A stretch of 64,000 nt of DNA from Corallococcus interemptor (GCF_003668875.1 NZ_RAWM01000005.1:62001-126000); one strand, 5' to 3'; shown: positions 1 through 8,365, numbered from the stretch's first letter. Program-made: numbers and translations. Notes: a model not told the origin generated them from the sequence alone.

Positions 1-913
1 CCCGAGGAGCCACCACGGACTGGCCGTTCAGCTCCGTGAGCGCGCCCCGCACCTCACGGCCCCCGGAGACGAACGAGGAGCTGTTCCTCCAGGCCGAGAA
101 GATCCGGGTTCCATCCGCCGACACGGCCGCCGCGGTGGCCCTGTCGCCCACGGTCTGGTCGAAGAGAAGCGCCCCCCCCTCGGGCTCGCCCTCGCGGGGC
201 ACCCGGTGTCCCTGCTCATCCAGCAGGATGAGGTGGCCCCGGGTGTGGTCGCCATTGGGTCCCGCGGATGAGTAGTACAGCGCCGGCCCCTGGGACGTGC
301 GCAGCAGCCGGGTGCTCACCGTGTCCAGCGCGAGGACGTCATCCTGGACCTCCACCGGAATCTCCGTGGTGCCCAGCGGCGTCATCGCGGTGTCCATCTG
401 GATGACACGGGCCACCACCTCCCGGTCGAAGACCACCGCCAGGACACCCTCCGTCACCCGGAGGCTGCTGATCCGGCCTGCGTGCGGAGGCCATCCCAGC
501 GACGCGACCTGTGACCAGGACGGCGGCGGATCCGTCACGCCGTCGCAATCATTGTCCAGACCATCGCAGCGCGTCTCCGAGGCCTCGTAGTCCGCGCCAT
601 ACGAGAGCGCGGTGCACACCGGCTCGTAGGCCCCATCCACCAGGGCGCGCCGGGCTCCAGAACAGACGCCTTGCGTCTTCTCACAGGGCAGCGGCTCCCC
701 CAGGGAGCCCGCGTCGGTGCCGGCATCCACCTCCACCTGCGTGCCGCCGTCATCGCCTTGCGCGCCACCAGCATCCGGAGTCCCCGAGTCCACGCTCCCG
801 GAGTCCGGGAGCGGATCCACAGGCGGATCCGAATCCTCGCATCCCCCCAGCACCCCACTTCCCACCGCCAGCACCACCGCCCAACGCCTTGCGCTTCGCA
901 TCCGCACTCCCAT
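1..913 (-). CDS. Lipoprotein with MopE-type Cys/Asp metal-binding motif (3' end outside window)
   Basis: An open frame runs leftward from about 913 to the window edge without a stop, so the C-terminus is missing. The first 20 or so residues form a signal peptide ending in a lipobox (VLGGC, Cys about 25), which predicts an outer-envelope lipoprotein. An Asp/Gly/Ser-rich linker follows to about residue 75. At about residues 116-128 lies CDGLDNDCDGVTD, the motif of the MopE-type putative metal-binding family (PF11617), common in myxobacterial surface proteins. The rest visible reads like a beta-rich propeller domain. Start codons at 916, 913, 907 (GTG) and 901 are all in frame; the AGAGGGG just upstream does not settle which is used. 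Exact function unknown. Confidence 0.75.
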   Translation of the reverse strand, partial: MGVRMRSARRWAVVLAVGSGVLGGCEDSDPPVDPLPDSGSVDSGTPDAGGAQGDDGGTQVEVDAGTDAGSLGEPLPCEKTQGVCSGARRALVDGAYEPVCTALSYGADYEASETRCDGLDNDCDGVTDPPPSWSQVASLGWPPHAGRISSLRVTEGVLAVVFDREVVARVIQMDTAMTPLGTTEIPVEVQDDVLALDTVSTRLLRTSQGPALYYSSAGPNGDHTRGHLILLDEQGHRVPREGEPEGGALLFDQTVGDRATAAAVSADGTRIFSAWRNSSSFVSGGREVRGALTELNGQSVVAPR

Positions 914-986
914 CATCCCCTCTTTGGCGGACCTGCAATGGGATCCGCCCCCGGATGAATCCTAATCCATATCAACGCCGCGCAGG

Positions 987-1466
987 TCAAGCGCCAGCCT
1001 TCACCCGGACCCATGACAGGGCTTGAAGACCCGCGAGCCACGCTCCCATGACCAAACCATGACGAAAGTGGTTCATCCGGACCCACCGTGTCGCGGTCTC
1101 CACGGTCGCGGGCACGTCGGGTGATTGCATCAGCCGGATCATTGTCGGGATGAAGTACGAAAAGGTCAGCAGCCGATCCACGAGCGCCATGAGCGCGGCC
1201 GCGAGCCACCATGTCCGCAGCGGCCCCGTGGCCCGCGTGGCGAAGTACAGGCTGGCCAGCGTGAGCAGCGTCAACGGCCCGGTGCTGACGAATCCCCAGA
1301 AGCGCCGCCCCACGTCGTCCTGCCGCGCGGCCTCCGCGGACCAGTGCGCGCCCGTGACGTCCAGCCACCGGGGGAATGAGACGCGGTGTTCATAGAGCCC
1401 GGCGCCGAACGAGACGCCCAGGTTGAGCACGAAGAGCCACAACAGGGTTTCCTTCAGGTTCATCAT
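987..1466 (-). CDS. DUF1772-like small integral membrane protein
   Basis: 159 residues with about four hydrophobic segments (near residues 5-25, 60-80, 85-105 and 135-152) and a conserved-looking RWVRMNHFRHG stretch near residue 125. Size, four-helix layout and the W-x-x-x-N-x-x-R motif fit the DUF1772/anthrone-oxygenase-like membrane family, but this is recognised from the pattern only. It is divergent from the MarR-AraC fusion gene starting at 1544, with 77 bp between, so that regulator may control it. Two adjacent ATGs (1466, 1463) could start it; neither has a strong ribosome binding site. Confidence 0.7.
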   Translation of the reverse strand: MMNLKETLLWLFVLNLGVSFGAGLYEHRVSFPRWLDVTGAHWSAEAARQDDVGRRFWGFVSTGPLTLLTLASLYFATRATGPLRTWWLAAALMALVDRLLTFSYFIPTMIRLMQSPDVPATVETATRWVRMNHFRHGLVMGAWLAGLQALSWVRVKAGA

Positions 1467-1543
1467 GGCGCCAGCATGCGTCCCGGGCCCGCGAACTTCT
1501 TTCGCGCCCTTGTGCTGTTTTTCGCAATCCTGCGGTGTTCTCC

Positions 1544-2344
1544 ATGAGCCCCCGGCACGCCCTCCTCGCCCAGATTGGCACCGACATCGTCCGCTTCCAG
1601 GAGGCCTCCGTGGAGTTCGACTCCGCCGTGGGGCAGGTGCTCGCGCTCGGCCGCGCGGAGCTGACGTGTCTGGCTCAGCTGCACTTCGGAGGCCCCACGC
1701 CCCTGAGCGCCGTCGCGAAAGACGCCGACGTGGAGCGGCTGGAGCTCGCGGGCTACGTCCAGCGCGAGGGCTCGGGAAGCAGCAGGAGGCTCGCGCTCAC
1801 CGCGCACGCACGCGAATGGATTGAGACGCTCTGGGGTCCCGTCCAGGCGGATGGCCTCCAGCTGATGTCACCCCTGACGGACGCGGAGCTGAAGGTCATT
1901 GCCCGCTTCCTGGGCGAGGCACGCAAGTCCCAGGACCGCCACGCCGCCCGCGTGGCGAAGCTGCTCCAGGAGCCCGGAGGCACCCGGGCGGCACGCCGGC
2001 GTGGGGGCCTCTCCGCCGCCGCGCTCCACCGCGTGCGGCTCTTCGTCGAAGCGCACCTCGCGCGGAAGATAAACGTGGGCGAGCTGGCCCGGCGCGCGGG
2101 CCTGAGCGTGTTCTACTTCACCCGCGCCTTCCGCCAGTCCATGAGCATGACCCCACATGCCTACGTGCAGCAGCGGAGGGTGGAGCGGGCGCGGGAGCTG
2201 TTGAGCCACACGACCCGCTCCCTCGGAGACATCGCGCTCGAAGTCGGCTTCAGCTCCCAGAGTCACTTCACCACGGTGTTCCGCCGGGTGACGGGGCTCA
2301 CGCCCGCGGTGCTCCGGCGCGCAAGCCTTCGCACCCACGACTGA
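1544..2344 (+). CDS. Transcription factor with MarR-like N-terminus fused to AraC-type DNA-binding domain
   Basis: 266 residues. Residues about 1-145 look like a MarR-type winged-helix unit: long N-terminal helix, a recognition region, a beta wing with GSGSSRR, then a dimer helix containing LTDAELKVIARFLGEA. Residues about 160-260 are a canonical AraC/XylS double helix-turn-helix, with LARRAGLSVFYFTRAF and IALEVGFSSQSHFTTVFRR. Most AraC regulators carry a cupin or other ligand domain instead, so the pairing of two DNA-binding modules is unusual. ATG 1544 is preferred over an in-frame GTG at 1535; no good ribosome site precedes either. The divergent membrane protein (987-1466) is the obvious candidate target. 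Confidence 0.8.
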   Translation: MSPRHALLAQIGTDIVRFQEASVEFDSAVGQVLALGRAELTCLAQLHFGGPTPLSAVAKDADVERLELAGYVQREGSGSSRRLALTAHAREWIETLWGPVQADGLQLMSPLTDAELKVIARFLGEARKSQDRHAARVAKLLQEPGGTRAARRRGGLSAAALHRVRLFVEAHLARKINVGELARRAGLSVFYFTRAFRQSMSMTPHAYVQQRRVERARELLSHTTRSLGDIALEVGFSSQSHFTTVFRRVTGLTPAVLRRASLRTHD

Positions 2345-2440
2345 ATCAAGGCCCGAGGCCACCCTCCAGCCCGGAGAGGGCCGCCGTGCTGTTTCAGGGG
2401 GATGGGAGGGAAGATCCGGCCCGGAGCGCGTAGAAGCGGC

Positions 2441-3493
2441 ATGGCCCGTCCCAAGAGTCCCTTCGTCTGGATCCTCCTCGCGGCCGGAGGCGCCTGCGCG
2501 CTCTGCTGCACCGGCGCCCTGGGGCTCATGGCCCTGGGGCTCTTCGCCGGAGACGACAGCGCCACGCCGGGGGCTCCGGGCGCGGTGCCCCGGGGACGCG
2601 GCGACCCCGGTGAGCCCGGCGGCTTCGCCTTCGACGCGCCCCAGGGCTGGAAGACCCAGGCGGACGGGCGCTTCATCCTGGAGTGGGACGAGCGGGGCGA
2701 CACCCTGGGCGTCGAGGCGCTCCGGCTGCCGGCCGTGCCCGGGCTCGACGACGCCGAGGGCAAGCTCGCGCGGATGTGGCAGGAGCGCGTGGGCGCGGAC
2801 TGGAACGACGTGAAGCCGAACCCGCTGGTGATGCGGCGCTTCATGGCCAACGGGGCCCGCGCCTTCTTCACCGCGGCGGTGGTGCGCGCGAAGAACAACG
2901 ACCGGACCTTCCGCGTGAGCCTCTACCTGGTGGAGGCGCAAGACCGCCTGGAGCCGCTGGTGTTCATCCAGAGCTTCATGACGCCCGGAGGCCTGGGCGA
3001 GGCCATGTCGGCTTCGTTCTCCTGGAACACGTCCTACGCCCGCGTGGAGGAAGCGCTGAAGGGCGTGCGCGGGAGCCCCGTGGGGCTGCCGCTGGTGGAC
3101 GACCCGGAGGTGGTGGGCCACTTCATCTACGGCAGCAGCACCAGCGCCCAGTGGGTCAACACCCTTACCGGGAGCACCACCATGACGGCGGTCTCCTACA
3201 GCGCCGAGTACACCTTCAGCCCCGGCCACGCCTTCCAATACAAGTACGCGGGTGCGTCCGGCCAGGTGGGCGCGATGCGGTTCGGCTCCGAGGACGACCA
3301 GGGCACCTGGAGCGTGAAGCACGACGTGCTGACGGTCGCCGGAGCGAAGCGCACACGCCGGTTCCTGCTCATCGGGGCCGCGCGCACGCCAGAGGGAAAG
3401 CGCACGCTCTACCTCATGCCGGAGCACCCGGGCTGGTCCCTGTCCCCGGGCGCCATCGGGCAGAACGGCGAGCTGTACGTGGCGGCGGATTGA
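2441..3493 (+). CDS. Membrane-anchored hypothetical protein
   Basis: About 350 residues. The N-terminus (MARPKSPFVWILL...) has one hydrophobic anchor of about 30 residues containing two adjacent cysteines, then a Gly/Pro-rich linker and a soluble, beta-rich region predicted to be periplasmic. No enzyme motif was recognised. In-frame ATG 2402 would add 13 basic residues; 2441 is chosen because the anchor then begins at the N-terminus. It lies alone between the MarR-AraC gene and the serine hydrolase, about 100 bp from each. Confidence 0.65.
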   Translation: MARPKSPFVWILLAAGGACALCCTGALGLMALGLFAGDDSATPGAPGAVPRGRGDPGEPGGFAFDAPQGWKTQADGRFILEWDERGDTLGVEALRLPAVPGLDDAEGKLARMWQERVGADWNDVKPNPLVMRRFMANGARAFFTAAVVRAKNNDRTFRVSLYLVEAQDRLEPLVFIQSFMTPGGLGEAMSASFSWNTSYARVEEALKGVRGSPVGLPLVDDPEVVGHFIYGSSTSAQWVNTLTGSTTMTAVSYSAEYTFSPGHAFQYKYAGASGQVGAMRFGSEDDQGTWSVKHDVLTVAGAKRTRRFLLIGAARTPEGKRTLYLMPEHPGWSLSPGAIGQNGELYVAAD

Positions 3494-3590
3494 AGAACAC
3501 GCCCGCTGCCCGGTGACACCGCCGGGCATCACCGGTGTTCCATCCGCCGGCTGGAAGAAGCACCGGCCCTTCCCTCACAGGAGATGGAAC

Positions 3591-4814
3591 ATGGCTGTCC
3601 TGCACCGAGGACTGCGGGTGGGTATGGCATTGCTCGCGAGCGTCATGGCCCCCGCCTGCGGGCCGGAGCTCCCGTTTGGCAGCGAGCTGGAGCTGGGTGA
3701 GCTGGAGGCCCAGGACCTGGCGGTGGAGACGGCGCTGCCGCCCCTCGACCGCGAGGCCCTGAGACAGGCCATCGCGGGGCTGCCCAACGCGGAGGTCACC
3801 GGCGCGCTGGTCCGGGTGAGCGGCGCGGACGGACGCTGGCTGGGCACGTCCGGCGTGGCGGACCTCCGCACCGGCGCTCCGGTGCACGCGGACGCGCACT
3901 TCCGGATTGGCAGCATGACGAAGACGTTCACGGCCACCGTCGTGCTCCAGCTCGCCGCCGAGGGGCGCGTGGACCTGGACCGGCCCGTCCAGCACTACCT
4001 GCCGCGCCTCTTGCCCGCGGGCGTCTACGCGCCCATCACCGTGCGCCAGCTGCTCAATCACACCCACGGGCTGCCTGGCGTGCCGGTGCCGCAGAAGGAC
4101 CCGGACTGGTTCTTCGAGAACCGCTTCCGGCGCTTCAGCCCGCGAGAGCTCGTCGCGCTGTCACTTCCTCCGGGTCCTCGCTTCGCTCCCGGCACGAAGC
4201 AGGAGTACGGCAACATCGGCTACATCGTCGCGGGGCTGCTCATCGAACAGGTGACGGGCCGGCCCTACGGGGACGCCGTGCGCGAGCGCATCCTGCGGCC
4301 GCTGCACCTGCGCGACACCTTCGTGCCCGGCAACGACGTGACGATTCCCGGACGCCACGCCCGGGGCTACGAGGAGCTCACGCCCGAGGACGGACAGTGC
4401 CCGGCCGGCGCCTTCGCGTACGGCGCGCGCTGCATGGTGGACGTCACCGAGGCCAGCCAGTCCGTGCCCTGGGCCGCCGGGAACATGATCTCCACCGCCG
4501 AGGATGTGGACCGCTTCCTCGTCGCGCTCTTCCAGGGGCGGCTCCTGCCGCGCAAGCAGCTGGAGGAGATGTTCACCGTCCCGGACCTGCCCGGCGCCAC
4601 CTACAGCGCGGGCCTCAACCGGTACAAGCTGGGCGGCGTCACGTTCTGGGGCAAGAGCGGAGACCGGCACGGCTACAACAACGGGATGGGCGCCACGCGG
4701 GACCTGCGCCGGCGCCTCGTCTATTCGGTCAACACGCTCCACATGGGGGGCGCCCAGCCGGACATCGCCGCGCGGATCATCGCGGCGGCGCTGATGGCGC
4801 CCGCCCGGCCCTGA
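3591..4814 (+). CDS. Serine beta-lactamase-like hydrolase lipoprotein
   Basis: 407 residues of the class C beta-lactamase / DD-peptidase fold. A signal peptide ends in the lipobox APAC (Cys23), so the enzyme is probably anchored in the envelope. The catalytic S-x-x-K is SMTK (Ser108-Lys111) and the Y-x-N motif is YGN (Tyr206-Asn208). A C-terminal HGYNNG near residue 365 stands where KTG/HxG lies in the family. Related myxobacterial proteins act as esterases, peptidases or modified penicillin-binding enzymes; the substrate cannot be told. ATG 3591 follows CAGGAGATGGAAC, a good ribosome site. Confidence 0.85.
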   Translation: MAVLHRGLRVGMALLASVMAPACGPELPFGSELELGELEAQDLAVETALPPLDREALRQAIAGLPNAEVTGALVRVSGADGRWLGTSGVADLRTGAPVHADAHFRIGSMTKTFTATVVLQLAAEGRVDLDRPVQHYLPRLLPAGVYAPITVRQLLNHTHGLPGVPVPQKDPDWFFENRFRRFSPRELVALSLPPGPRFAPGTKQEYGNIGYIVAGLLIEQVTGRPYGDAVRERILRPLHLRDTFVPGNDVTIPGRHARGYEELTPEDGQCPAGAFAYGARCMVDVTEASQSVPWAAGNMISTAEDVDRFLVALFQGRLLPRKQLEEMFTVPDLPGATYSAGLNRYKLGGVTFWGKSGDRHGYNNGMGATRDLRRRLVYSVNTLHMGGAQPDIAARIIAAALMAPARP

Positions 4815-4822
4815 GCGGGGAG

Positions 4823-5353
4823 CTACTTCTTCGCGGCGGGCTTCGCCTTCGCCTGCTCCGCCTGCTTCTTGAGCGCGAGCAGCGTCCCACGGGCCCGCTG
4901 CGTGGACTTGCGGCGCAGGCCGGGGTCGTACTCGATGGCCTTGCTCAGGTCCTTGAGGCCTTCCGGCACCTTGCCGCGGCGCAGGTGGATTTCACCGCGG
5001 CCCACCAGCGCGTCCACGTTGGAGCTGTTGAAGCGCAGCGCCTGGTCGTACGCGTCGAAGGCGTCATCCACGCGGTCCACGGTCATGTACGCGGCGCCCA
5101 GCTGCGCGCGGAACACCGTGTCGTGCGGCGAGGCGGCCACCAGGCCTTCGAAAATCTGGAGCGCGACCTTCGTGCGGCCGGCCTGGAGCATCTGGTGGCC
5201 CGTGGCGGCGTACTTGTAGAGCCGGTCGTTCGACATCCCGAGGAACTGGCCCAGCGTGACCTCTCCCCGGATGAGCTCCTCCGTCAGCGGCGGTGCATCC
5301 TTCGGCGTGTCCTTGGGGGACTCGGCCTTGTTGCTCACGGCCTTGCTGCTCAC
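4823..5353 (-). CDS. TPR protein resembling type III secretion chaperones (SycD/LcrH class)
   Basis: 176 residues. After a charged N-terminal tail, a helical segment (LTEELIRGEVTLGQFLGMS) leads into about three tetratricopeptide repeats: YKYAATGHQMLQAGR, AQLGAAYMTVDRVDDAFDAY and VGRGEIHLRRGKVPEG. The length and three-TPR layout match class II type III secretion chaperones such as SycD/LcrH, which bind translocators or effectors in the cytosol. The Lys/Ala-rich C-terminal tail is extra. GTG 5353 follows GAGGTG; a TTG at 5383 is also in frame. It lies 57 bp downstream of the DUF1521 gene on the same strand, which suggests co-transcription and a chaperone-cargo relation. Confidence 0.75.
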   Translation of the reverse strand: MSSKAVSNKAESPKDTPKDAPPLTEELIRGEVTLGQFLGMSNDRLYKYAATGHQMLQAGRTKVALQIFEGLVAASPHDTVFRAQLGAAYMTVDRVDDAFDAYDQALRFNSSNVDALVGRGEIHLRRGKVPEGLKDLSKAIEYDPGLRRKSTQRARGTLLALKKQAEQAKAKPAAKK

Positions 5354-5410
5354 GGGCACCTCAAGCCAGGGGGCCCGGTGCAAGCGCCCCCCGAATCCAG
5401 CGGGTTACTG

Positions 5411-6511
5411 TCAGACGAACAGGTTGCGCTTGACGATATCATTCAGGCGGCCGACGTCGTCGAGCGCGCTGAACATGTTCTTCACGCTGTCGAAGGCCTT
5501 CTGGATGCCCTCGCGGTGGTCGTCCTTGTTGTACTTGCCCAGGTCGTCCGCGCCCGTGAACGGGTTGAAGCCCAGCGCCTGGGTGTTGCCCAGCGCGTTG
5601 AAGGTCTTGGTGACGGCCTCGGTGGCCTTGCTCAGCGCGTTGTCGCGCGTCGCGTCGAAGGTCGCCTTGTTGAACGTGGCGGAGCTCGACTTGCCGTCCG
5701 CGCTGGAGGTGGCCTTCTCGCTCAGCGTCATGAAGTCGCCGGTCTTGAACTTGTCCACCGTGCCGTCGTTGCCCGTCACCTCGCGGCCGCCGTAGGACCA
5801 GGAGGCCGTGGAGTCGCCCATGTTCAGGCGGTCCGAGAAGTGCTTGGTCGTGAAGTCCGCGGAGGTCTCCCAGCCGTCCTTCGTGATCTGCCCGACCTTG
5901 CCCTTGCCCTTGTCGATGTCCGTGACCTGGATGTGGTCGTCGCCGCAGGTGATGTCCAGCTTGCCGGTCACCGTCATGCCGTTGCCGTACGGGACGCAGC
6001 CCACGTGGATCTGCGTGCCGTCACCCAGCACGAAGGTCGTGTCGCGCTTGAAGTCGAACTTGCCGCCGTCGCTCTCGTCGACGTGCGGGTCGCCCCAGAT
6101 GCGGGTGCTCTTGCCGTCCGGGCCGGAGATCTTCCACTCCTGCGTGCCCAGCTGCTCAATCTTGTAGCCGCCCGGCGTGGTGATGACGCCGTTGCTGTCC
6201 ACCTTGAGCTTGTCCGCGGGGCGCATCTGCGCCTCCCACTTCGGCGCCTCCGAGGGGAAGGCCCCGCTCGTCGACGCCTGCTCGGGCGTGGACGACTGGC
6301 CGCTCACGAACGAGCTGCCGTCCGCGGTCTTCGAGGTGGCCGGCTGCGCGGAGGCCTGCTTCAGCTGCGCATCGATGAGGGACAGCGCCTCGTTGGCGGT
6401 CGACTCGATGAGCTTGATGTTCTTCGCCAGCTCCGCCTCGCTCAGGCCGGGGGCGTTGGTGGTGCTCTGGAGGACGCGCGCGCTGTTGCCGGTGGAGGTG
6501 ATGCCAGCCAT
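5411..6511 (-). CDS. DUF1521 protein with self-cleavage (GD'PHVD) site, candidate secreted effector
   Basis: 366 residues. Residues 1-100 are Ser/Thr/Ala/Gln-rich and low in structure, typical of a secretion N-terminus; there is no classical signal peptide. Residues about 100-270 match DUF1521 (PF07481), with IWGDPHVDESDGGKFDF at about 138-154. In the Bradyrhizobium effector NopE1 this domain cleaves itself after GD'PHVD when it binds calcium (MIIA domain); here the bond would be Asp141-Pro142. GDGTQIHVG and CGDDHIQV further along are part of the domain. The C-terminal 90 residues are helical. The TPR chaperone gene follows and the repeat protein precedes it. ATG 6511 follows GAGGGG. Confidence 0.85.
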   Translation of the reverse strand: MAGITSTGNSARVLQSTTNAPGLSEAELAKNIKLIESTANEALSLIDAQLKQASAQPATSKTADGSSFVSGQSSTPEQASTSGAFPSEAPKWEAQMRPADKLKVDSNGVITTPGGYKIEQLGTQEWKISGPDGKSTRIWGDPHVDESDGGKFDFKRDTTFVLGDGTQIHVGCVPYGNGMTVTGKLDITCGDDHIQVTDIDKGKGKVGQITKDGWETSADFTTKHFSDRLNMGDSTASWSYGGREVTGNDGTVDKFKTGDFMTLSEKATSSADGKSSSATFNKATFDATRDNALSKATEAVTKTFNALGNTQALGFNPFTGADDLGKYNKDDHREGIQKAFDSVKNMFSALDDVGRLNDIVKRNLFV

Positions 6512-6626
6512 GTTTTCCCCTCGATGATGGCGCCTCGGAAGGCGCGGACTTTCTGAACCTGGATTATCCAGCAGGCGCGATCAGAAGTTGTGCCCACACG
6601 GTGAATTCCAGCAGGGTGGGAAGCAG

Positions 6627-6656
6627 GGCGCCAGACCCGGTGGGGGGCCTGGCGCC
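6627..6656 (-). terminator. GC-rich hairpin after the repeat-protein gene
   Basis: GGCGCCAG (6627-6634) pairs perfectly with CTGGCGCC (6649-6656), starting 13 bp after the stop codon of the gene at 6669-8072 on the minus strand. There is no T-run after the stem, so it may be a 3' stabilising hairpin or a factor-assisted terminator. It separates the repeat-protein gene from the DUF1521 gene. Confidence 0.45.
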
Positions 6657-6668
6657 ATCCCCGCGAAA

Positions 6669-8072
6669 CTACTGGTTTTCCAGGGCGATGCGCAGGCCGG
6701 TGATGAAGGCGTACTTGATGGTGGTGGCGTTCGCCTTGTCGTCCTTCACCATGTCGTGGGCCTTCTTCAGCCAGGCGTTGACCTCCGCGTCGCTGGGAGG
6801 CCGGCCGTTGGGCCCCAGGACCTCGCGGAAGGCCTCGTTCAGCAGGCGGCGCAGGGTGCCGTCATCCGTCTTGTCCAGGCCGTCACGGGCCTCGCGCATC
6901 ATGGAGGGCAGGTGGGTCTTCACCCCCGTGGCGTTCATCTTGTCGTCGTCCACCATCTTGCGGGCCTTCTGGGTCCAGGTCTCCAGCTCGCCGGAGGTGG
7001 GCTCGCGGCCGTAGGTGTTCTTGAAGGCGTCCTTCGCCAGGTTGCGCAGGGTGGCGGTGTCCGTCTTGTCCAGGCCGTCGCGCACGTCGCGCATCATGGA
7101 CGGCAGCGTCGTCTTGACGCCGGTGGCGTTCATCTTGTCGTCGTCCACCATCTTCCGGGCCTTCTGGGTCCAGGTCTCCAGCTCGCTGGAGGTGGGCTCG
7201 CGGCCGTAGGTCGTCTTGAAGACGTCCTTCGCCAGGTTGCGCAGGGTGGCGGTGTCCGTCTTGTCCAGGCCGTCACGCACGTCGCGCATCATGGACGGCA
7301 GCGTCGTCTTGACGCCGGTGGCGCTCATCTTGTCGTCGTCCACCATCTTCTGGGCCTTCTCGGTCCAGGTCGCCAGCTCGCTGGAGGAGGGCTCGCGGCC
7401 GAAGACGGTCTTGAAGATGTCCTTCGCCATGTTGCGCAGGGTGGCGGTGTCGGTCTTGTCCAGACCGTCGCGCACCTCGCGCATCTTCGAGGGAAGGTTG
7501 TACTTGATGGAGATGGCGTCCATGCCGTCATCCGCCAGCTTCTGGGCTTCCGCCGCCCACCTGGTGAGTTCAGCATCACCGGGGGCCCGGCCGAAGACGG
7601 TCTTGAAGGTCTCCGCCGCCACGTTGCGCAGCTCCGCGGAGCCAGGCTTCACGGCGGTGCCGGCCTGGATCTCACGGAGCTTCGCGATGACGGCGTACTT
7701 GATCTCCGTGCCGTTCTTGCCCTTCCCCGCCAGCTCCTCCGCGAGCTTGACCATCTCCTTGCGCTCGCTGGTGGTGGGGACGCGGCCGATCTGCTGGTAG
7801 GCCTCATCCACCCGGGAGGTGATGGCGGACGGGCTGGGGCGGCTGTCCGGCAGGAGCGGTCCCCTGGCGACCGGGGCTGCCTGGGCGGTGACGTAGCTGG
7901 TGCGGGCCGTCTCCACCGGAGCCGTGGTGGGGGTCGCCGCCGTCGCCTGCGTGGCGGTCAGCTGCTGCAAACCCTTGAGGAAGTCGAGTTCCGCTGACTG
8001 GGCCGACTTCGCGGTCGGCTGGCTCTGGGTATTGGAAAGAACAGCGTTGAGCGCGCGCTCGACAATCTTCAC
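6669..8072 (-). CDS. Six-repeat helical protein (DUF4214-like repeats)
   Basis: 467 residues without a signal peptide. Residues 1-80 are a low-complexity Thr/Ala/Gln-rich leader like that of the adjacent DUF1521 protein. From about 82 to the end are six repeats of about 65 residues, each with GREPTSSELETW-like and KMVDDDKMNATGVKT-like segments; repeats 3, 4 and 5 (residues 209-273, 274-338, 339-403) are almost identical. The G-R-x-P-x-x-x-E-L-x-x-W pattern resembles DUF4214 repeats of secreted proteins, though that assignment is tentative. GTG 8072 follows AAGGAG. Position and leader suggest a secreted substrate of the same system as the DUF1521 protein. Confidence 0.75.
   Translation of the reverse strand: MKIVERALNAVLSNTQSQPTAKSAQSAELDFLKGLQQLTATQATAATPTTAPVETARTSYVTAQAAPVARGPLLPDSRPSPSAITSRVDEAYQQIGRVPTTSERKEMVKLAEELAGKGKNGTEIKYAVIAKLREIQAGTAVKPGSAELRNVAAETFKTVFGRAPGDAELTRWAAEAQKLADDGMDAISIKYNLPSKMREVRDGLDKTDTATLRNMAKDIFKTVFGREPSSSELATWTEKAQKMVDDDKMSATGVKTTLPSMMRDVRDGLDKTDTATLRNLAKDVFKTTYGREPTSSELETWTQKARKMVDDDKMNATGVKTTLPSMMRDVRDGLDKTDTATLRNLAKDAFKNTYGREPTSGELETWTQKARKMVDDDKMNATGVKTHLPSMMREARDGLDKTDDGTLRRLLNEAFREVLGPNGRPPSDAEVNAWLKKAHDMVKDDKANATTIKYAFITGLRIALENQ
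6864..7448 (-). repeat. Three 195-bp near-identical tandem coding repeats
   Basis: Units at 7254-7448, 7059-7253 and 6864-7058 encode residues 209-273, 274-338 and 339-403 of the repeat protein. Each unit is exactly 65 codons. The second and third differ by only a few codons, which points to recent unequal recombination or gene conversion. Three more divergent units flank them within the gene. Confidence 0.8.
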
Positions 8073-8264
8073 TGGAATCTCCTTGGGAACAGCGGGAGTC
8101 CTCCCCCGTCTTCAATTATCCGTGAATATCCAGGAAAGTTACCTCAAGCGCCAGAACCAGAACTTTCTACAGGAAATGCAAAAGAAAGCGGCGGCGTGCA
8201 TCGCGCGGCAACGCAGTGCATTAGTACCCGGGGACAGCGCAGGTGTCTGGTCGCCTGTCCGCAC

Positions 8265-8293
8265 CTCAACGCCATACCTGGTGAGGCGTTGAG
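8265..8293. promoter_or_regulatory. Perfect 9-bp inverted repeat upstream of two divergent genes
   Basis: CTCAACGCC (8265-8273) and GGCGTTGAG (8285-8293) are separated by 11 bases. The repeat lies between the start of the repeat-protein gene (minus, 8072) and the lipoprotein gene (plus, 8366). The intervening 293 bp is less GC-rich than its surroundings and probably holds both promoters. The repeat may be an operator; it lacks the T-run of a terminator. Confidence 0.4.
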
Positions 8294-8331
8294 TGCCGGG
8301 GATGTGTCTCCTAGAAGGCGTCGCTCACCGT

Positions 8332-8349
8332 GGACAGCCCTGGCTGTCC
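8332..8349 (+). promoter_or_regulatory. 18-bp palindrome in the leader of the lipoprotein gene
   Basis: GGACAGCC (8332-8339) and GGCTGTCC (8342-8349) face each other across two bases, ending 16 bp before the ATG at 8366. It could be a repressor site or a leader hairpin that leaves the ribosome site free. Confidence 0.35.
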
Positions 8350-8365
8350 CCATCGAGGTCTCCCC

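Noticed and set aside
1868-3532. 554-codon open frame on the minus strand
   Set aside because: Antisense to the MarR-AraC and membrane-anchored genes, with typical shadow composition.
4397-6556. 719-codon open frame on the plus strand
   Set aside because: Covers the end of the serine hydrolase in another frame and the antisense of the chaperone and DUF1521 genes.
6864-7448. CRISPR array
   Set aside because: The 195-bp units are codon-exact and lie in one reading frame, without short repeats and unique spacers.
4823-8072. Complete type III secretion locus
   Set aside because: Only chaperone and substrate-like genes are present; no ATPase, export gate or secretin.
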